This document shows positions 4,969-6,571 of a DNA stretch of 6,571 bases, piece by piece. The DNA lies in NCBI GenBank assembly GCA_023394255.1, contig JAEXAZ010000184.1:1-6571 (forward strand), given 5' to 3'. The stretch comes from Bacillota bacterium. GTDB lineage: Bacteria > Bacillota > Clostridia > Oscillospirales > Ruminococcaceae. Each line of letters opens with the position of its first letter. Position 1 is the first letter of the stretch. The notes under the pieces are model-generated. The model had not been told where the DNA came from and made no database searches. It worked only from the letters and a program-made list of their open reading frames with translations. The translations under genes were made by a program, and so were the position numbers.

Positions 4969-5907
4969 ATGGAACATGCAGATTTTAAACACATTTCCGT
5001 GTTGCTCGGGGAATGTATGGACGGGCTGGCCATCCGGCCGGACGGCATCTATGTGGATGGGACGGCCGGCGGCGCCGGGCATTCCTGTGAAATCGCGAAA
5101 CGCCTTTCCCCAAACGGAAGGCTGATTGCGATCGATAAGGACCCGGACGCGGTGGCCGCTGCCTCCGCACGGCTTGCCCCGTATCCCGTCGCGCAGGTGG
5201 TGCAGAGCGATTTTTCCAGACTTTGCGACGTGCTGGACAAGCTGGAAATCAGCCGGGTGGATGGCATCCTGCTGGATCTGGGCGTATCCTCCTTCCAGCT
5301 GGACACGCCCGACAGGGGATTTTCCTATATGCATGACGCGCCGCTGGATATGCGCATGAGCAAAAACGGGCTTTCCGCCTATGATGTTGTCAATACCTAT
5401 GACTTCAGGGAGCTTTGCCGGATCTTTCACGACTTCGGCGAAGAAAAATTTACCCCCGCAATTGCAAAGGCAATTTTAAAACAGCGGGAAGCCGCCCCGA
5501 TCAAAACGACCGGGGAACTGTCGGAACTGATCCGGCAGGCGATCCCCGCGAAAGCAAGGCGGGAGGGAGGCCATCCGGCCAAGCGCGTCTTTCAGGCAAT
5601 CCGGATTGAAGTGAACGGGGAGCTTGCAAGCCTGTCGGAATTTTTGGAGGATGCGTTCGACCGTCTGAATGCCGGCGGAAGGCTGGCGATCATTACGTTC
5701 CATTCTCTGGAAGACCGGATGGTGAAGCAGCGCTTTGCGAGCCTTTGCAAAGGCTGCACCTGCCCGCCGGATTTTCCGGTCTGTGTATGTGGGAACCAGC
5801 CAAAAGGCAGGCTGGTGAACCGCAGGCCGATAGAAGCATCGCCGCAGGAACTGGCGGTCAACAGCAGGAGCAAAAGCGCAAAACTCCGGGTGATAGAGAA
5901 ACTATAA
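4969..5907 (+). CDS. rsmH: 16S rRNA (cytosine(1402)-N(4))-methyltransferase RsmH (MraW)
   Basis: A 312-residue S-adenosylmethionine-dependent enzyme, the normal length, which methylates N4 of C1402 in the decoding centre of 16S rRNA. The start HISVLLGE (8-15) leads to the SAM motif DGTAGGAGHS (30-39) and the acidic AIDKDPDA at 54-61. LLDLGVSSFQLDTPDRGFSY (101-120) and DMRM (127-130) follow. HPAKRVFQAIRIEVNGEL (202-219) and ITFHSLEDR (242-250) complete the family signature. Cysteines 260, 263, 265, 272 and 274 form a CxxCxC...CxC patch seen in Gram-positive RsmH proteins; it resembles a metal site, but I infer no function for it. The gene starts two bases after mraZ with an AGGA ribosome site at 4957-4960 inside the mraZ end, indicating coupled translation. 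It is followed 28 bases later by the FtsL-like gene, the standard order of the cluster. Confidence 0.97.
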   Translation: MEHADFKHISVLLGECMDGLAIRPDGIYVDGTAGGAGHSCEIAKRLSPNGRLIAIDKDPDAVAAASARLAPYPVAQVVQSDFSRLCDVLDKLEISRVDGILLDLGVSSFQLDTPDRGFSYMHDAPLDMRMSKNGLSAYDVVNTYDFRELCRIFHDFGEEKFTPAIAKAILKQREAAPIKTTGELSELIRQAIPAKARREGGHPAKRVFQAIRIEVNGELASLSEFLEDAFDRLNAGGRLAIITFHSLEDRMVKQRFASLCKGCTCPPDFPVCVCGNQPKGRLVNRRPIEASPQELAVNSRSKSAKLRVIEKL

Positions 5908-5935
5908 ATGATGAAGCAATGAGGAGGGATTCGCC

Positions 5936-6439
5936 ATGCAGACCCATTTTGTCCGTGGCAGTGCAGCTTATGATTTTGAAAAGTTTGAAACAAAGCAGCG
6001 CGCACAGGTGAGAAAACCGCGGCTGACGGTTGCCAGGCCAAACCACAGAGCGAAAGTGCGGGCAAAGGTCGGCGCGACGCTGAAACTGCTGGCCACCGTG
6101 GCGGTACTGGCGGGAGTGGTCATCTCCATGCTTTACAGCAGGGCGCTGCTGACGGAACTCAATGCCCAGATCAGTAAGCAAAACGCATTGCTCGACGAAT
6201 ATAAAAGCGAAAGTACACGGTTAAGCGCCGAACTTGAATCCAAAGTTTCGCTGCGCAACGTGGAGGACTATGCGACCCAGACGCTGGGCATGTATGCAAT
6301 GGATAAGAGCCAGGTCTCGTACGTCAACCTCTGCGACGGGGATAAGATCGAATTGACCAGCCAATCCCCCAAACAGACGCTTTTAGACCGGATCCGTTTG
6401 TCGATTAATCATGTGCAGGCATACATTCAGAAACAATAA
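5936..6439 (+). CDS. ftsL: FtsL-like cell division protein (septum formation initiator type)
   Basis: A 167-residue bitopic membrane protein. Residues 1-48 are a long, very basic cytoplasmic tail (many Arg and Lys, for example RAKVRAKV). Residues about 49-67 form one membrane helix (LLATVAVLAGVVISMLY). Residues about 68-104 form a heptad-like coiled coil (LLTELNAQISKQNALLDEY), and the DYATQTLGMYAMDKSQV segment at 111-127 is the conserved end of FtsL/DivIC proteins. In the family the coiled coil pairs with DivIC/FtsB and helps activate the septal transpeptidase. The position right after mraZ and rsmH supports FtsL rather than DivIC. The start has a strong GAGGAGGG at 5921-5928. The C-terminal 37 residues after the conserved segment and the N-terminal tail make it longer than Escherichia coli FtsL, as is usual in Gram-positive bacteria. 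Primary sequence is poorly conserved in this family, so the symbol rests partly on context. Confidence 0.85.
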   Translation: MQTHFVRGSAAYDFEKFETKQRAQVRKPRLTVARPNHRAKVRAKVGATLKLLATVAVLAGVVISMLYSRALLTELNAQISKQNALLDEYKSESTRLSAELESKVSLRNVEDYATQTLGMYAMDKSQVSYVNLCDGDKIELTSQSPKQTLLDRIRLSINHVQAYIQKQ

Positions 6440-6571
6440 AATATACATTTTAATACACAATCGGGTGGTTTCAAAAGCAAGAAGCGTTAAAGGGACAGGA
6501 CTCTGCCCGGAATACTTCTTGCTTTCGTCACTTTTGTGCCCTTTTCGACAGGTTTAGACCTGCCCTTAGAC
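6440..6571. other. Structured non-coding stretch after ftsL, running off the window
   Basis: No gene is visible in these 132 bases, although a transpeptidase gene (spoVD/ftsI) usually follows closely here. AAAGCAAGAAG at 6474-6484 pairs perfectly (11 bp) with 6515-6525. It encloses a smaller hairpin in which GGG-CAG (6492-6498, one bulged A) pairs with CTGCCC (6503-6508). A third hairpin, CAGGT-TTAG-ACCTG, lies at 6549-6562. There is no long T-run, so it is not a clean intrinsic terminator. It may be a leader or processing structure, or part of a dispersed palindromic repeat; the sequence does not decide. Confidence 0.5.
6474..6525. repeat. Inverted repeat forming a two-level hairpin after ftsL
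   Basis: Perfect 11-bp outer arms (6474-6484 and 6515-6525) enclose 30 bases that contain a second, 6-bp stem with a single bulge and a GACT loop. The arms differ in sequence from the terminators elsewhere in this window. Confidence 0.7.

Noticed and set aside
6536..6571. Open frame from GTG 6536 to the window edge as the start of the next dcw gene
   Set aside because: No ribosome binding site, it covers a hairpin, and the residues do not look like the membrane-anchored start of a transpeptidase.

Overview
The window comes from a low-to-moderate GC Gram-positive anaerobe, most likely a member of Clostridia (Bacillota), possibly Oscillospirales/Ruminococcaceae-like. The grounds are strong GGAGG-type ribosome sites, sigma-A promoters with 17-bp spacers, an mraZ-rsmH-ftsL start to the division and cell-wall (dcw) cluster, a cysteine-rich insertion in RsmH, and a 7TM-type membrane GGDEF protein of a sort common in Clostridia. 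The lineage is inferred from gene content, not from a marker-gene comparison.

Layout. (1) Bases 1-147 are the 3' end of a short-chain dehydrogenase that looks like KduD (uronate/pectin catabolism), closed by a perfect 15-bp hairpin terminator. (2) Bases 217-2294 appear to be one transcription unit. It has a sigma-A promoter with a FadR-type operator-like palindrome on the predicted +1, then a GntR/FCD regulator, then two half-size CHR-family (chromate transporter) proteins whose genes overlap by ATGA. A 17-bp hairpin at 2293-2333 serves this operon and the convergent gene that follows. (3) Bases 2310-3998 on the minus strand encode a membrane diguanylate cyclase with an extracytoplasmic domain, seven further membrane helices and an intact GGDEF domain. 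(4) Bases 3999-4546 are a conspicuously AT-rich divergent intergenic region. It holds promoters for both flanking genes, an unexplained plus-strand promoter-like site, and a strong stand-alone terminator at 4386-4416. (5) From 4437 the dcw cluster begins: promoter, three 10-bp-spaced MraZ-binding repeats, mraZ, rsmH and an FtsL-like protein. A structured non-coding stretch then runs to the window edge, where a transpeptidase gene (spoVD/ftsI) would usually follow.

How the genes fit together. MraZ probably represses its own promoter through the repeats and so sets expression of rsmH, ftsL and later genes. The GntR protein probably represses its own operon and responds to a small carboxylate-type ligand or metal, making the CHR pair an inducible transporter whose substrate need not be chromate. 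The cyclase is an independent c-di-GMP signalling gene.

I see no mobile element, CRISPR array, tRNA or rRNA. Nothing here is clearly a new multi-gene system. The most open points are the regulatory DNA at 4100-4420, the structured DNA after ftsL, and the real substrate of the GntR-linked CHR pair. Three gene starts were placed inside the longest reading frames because the ribosome sites favour internal GTG or ATG codons.
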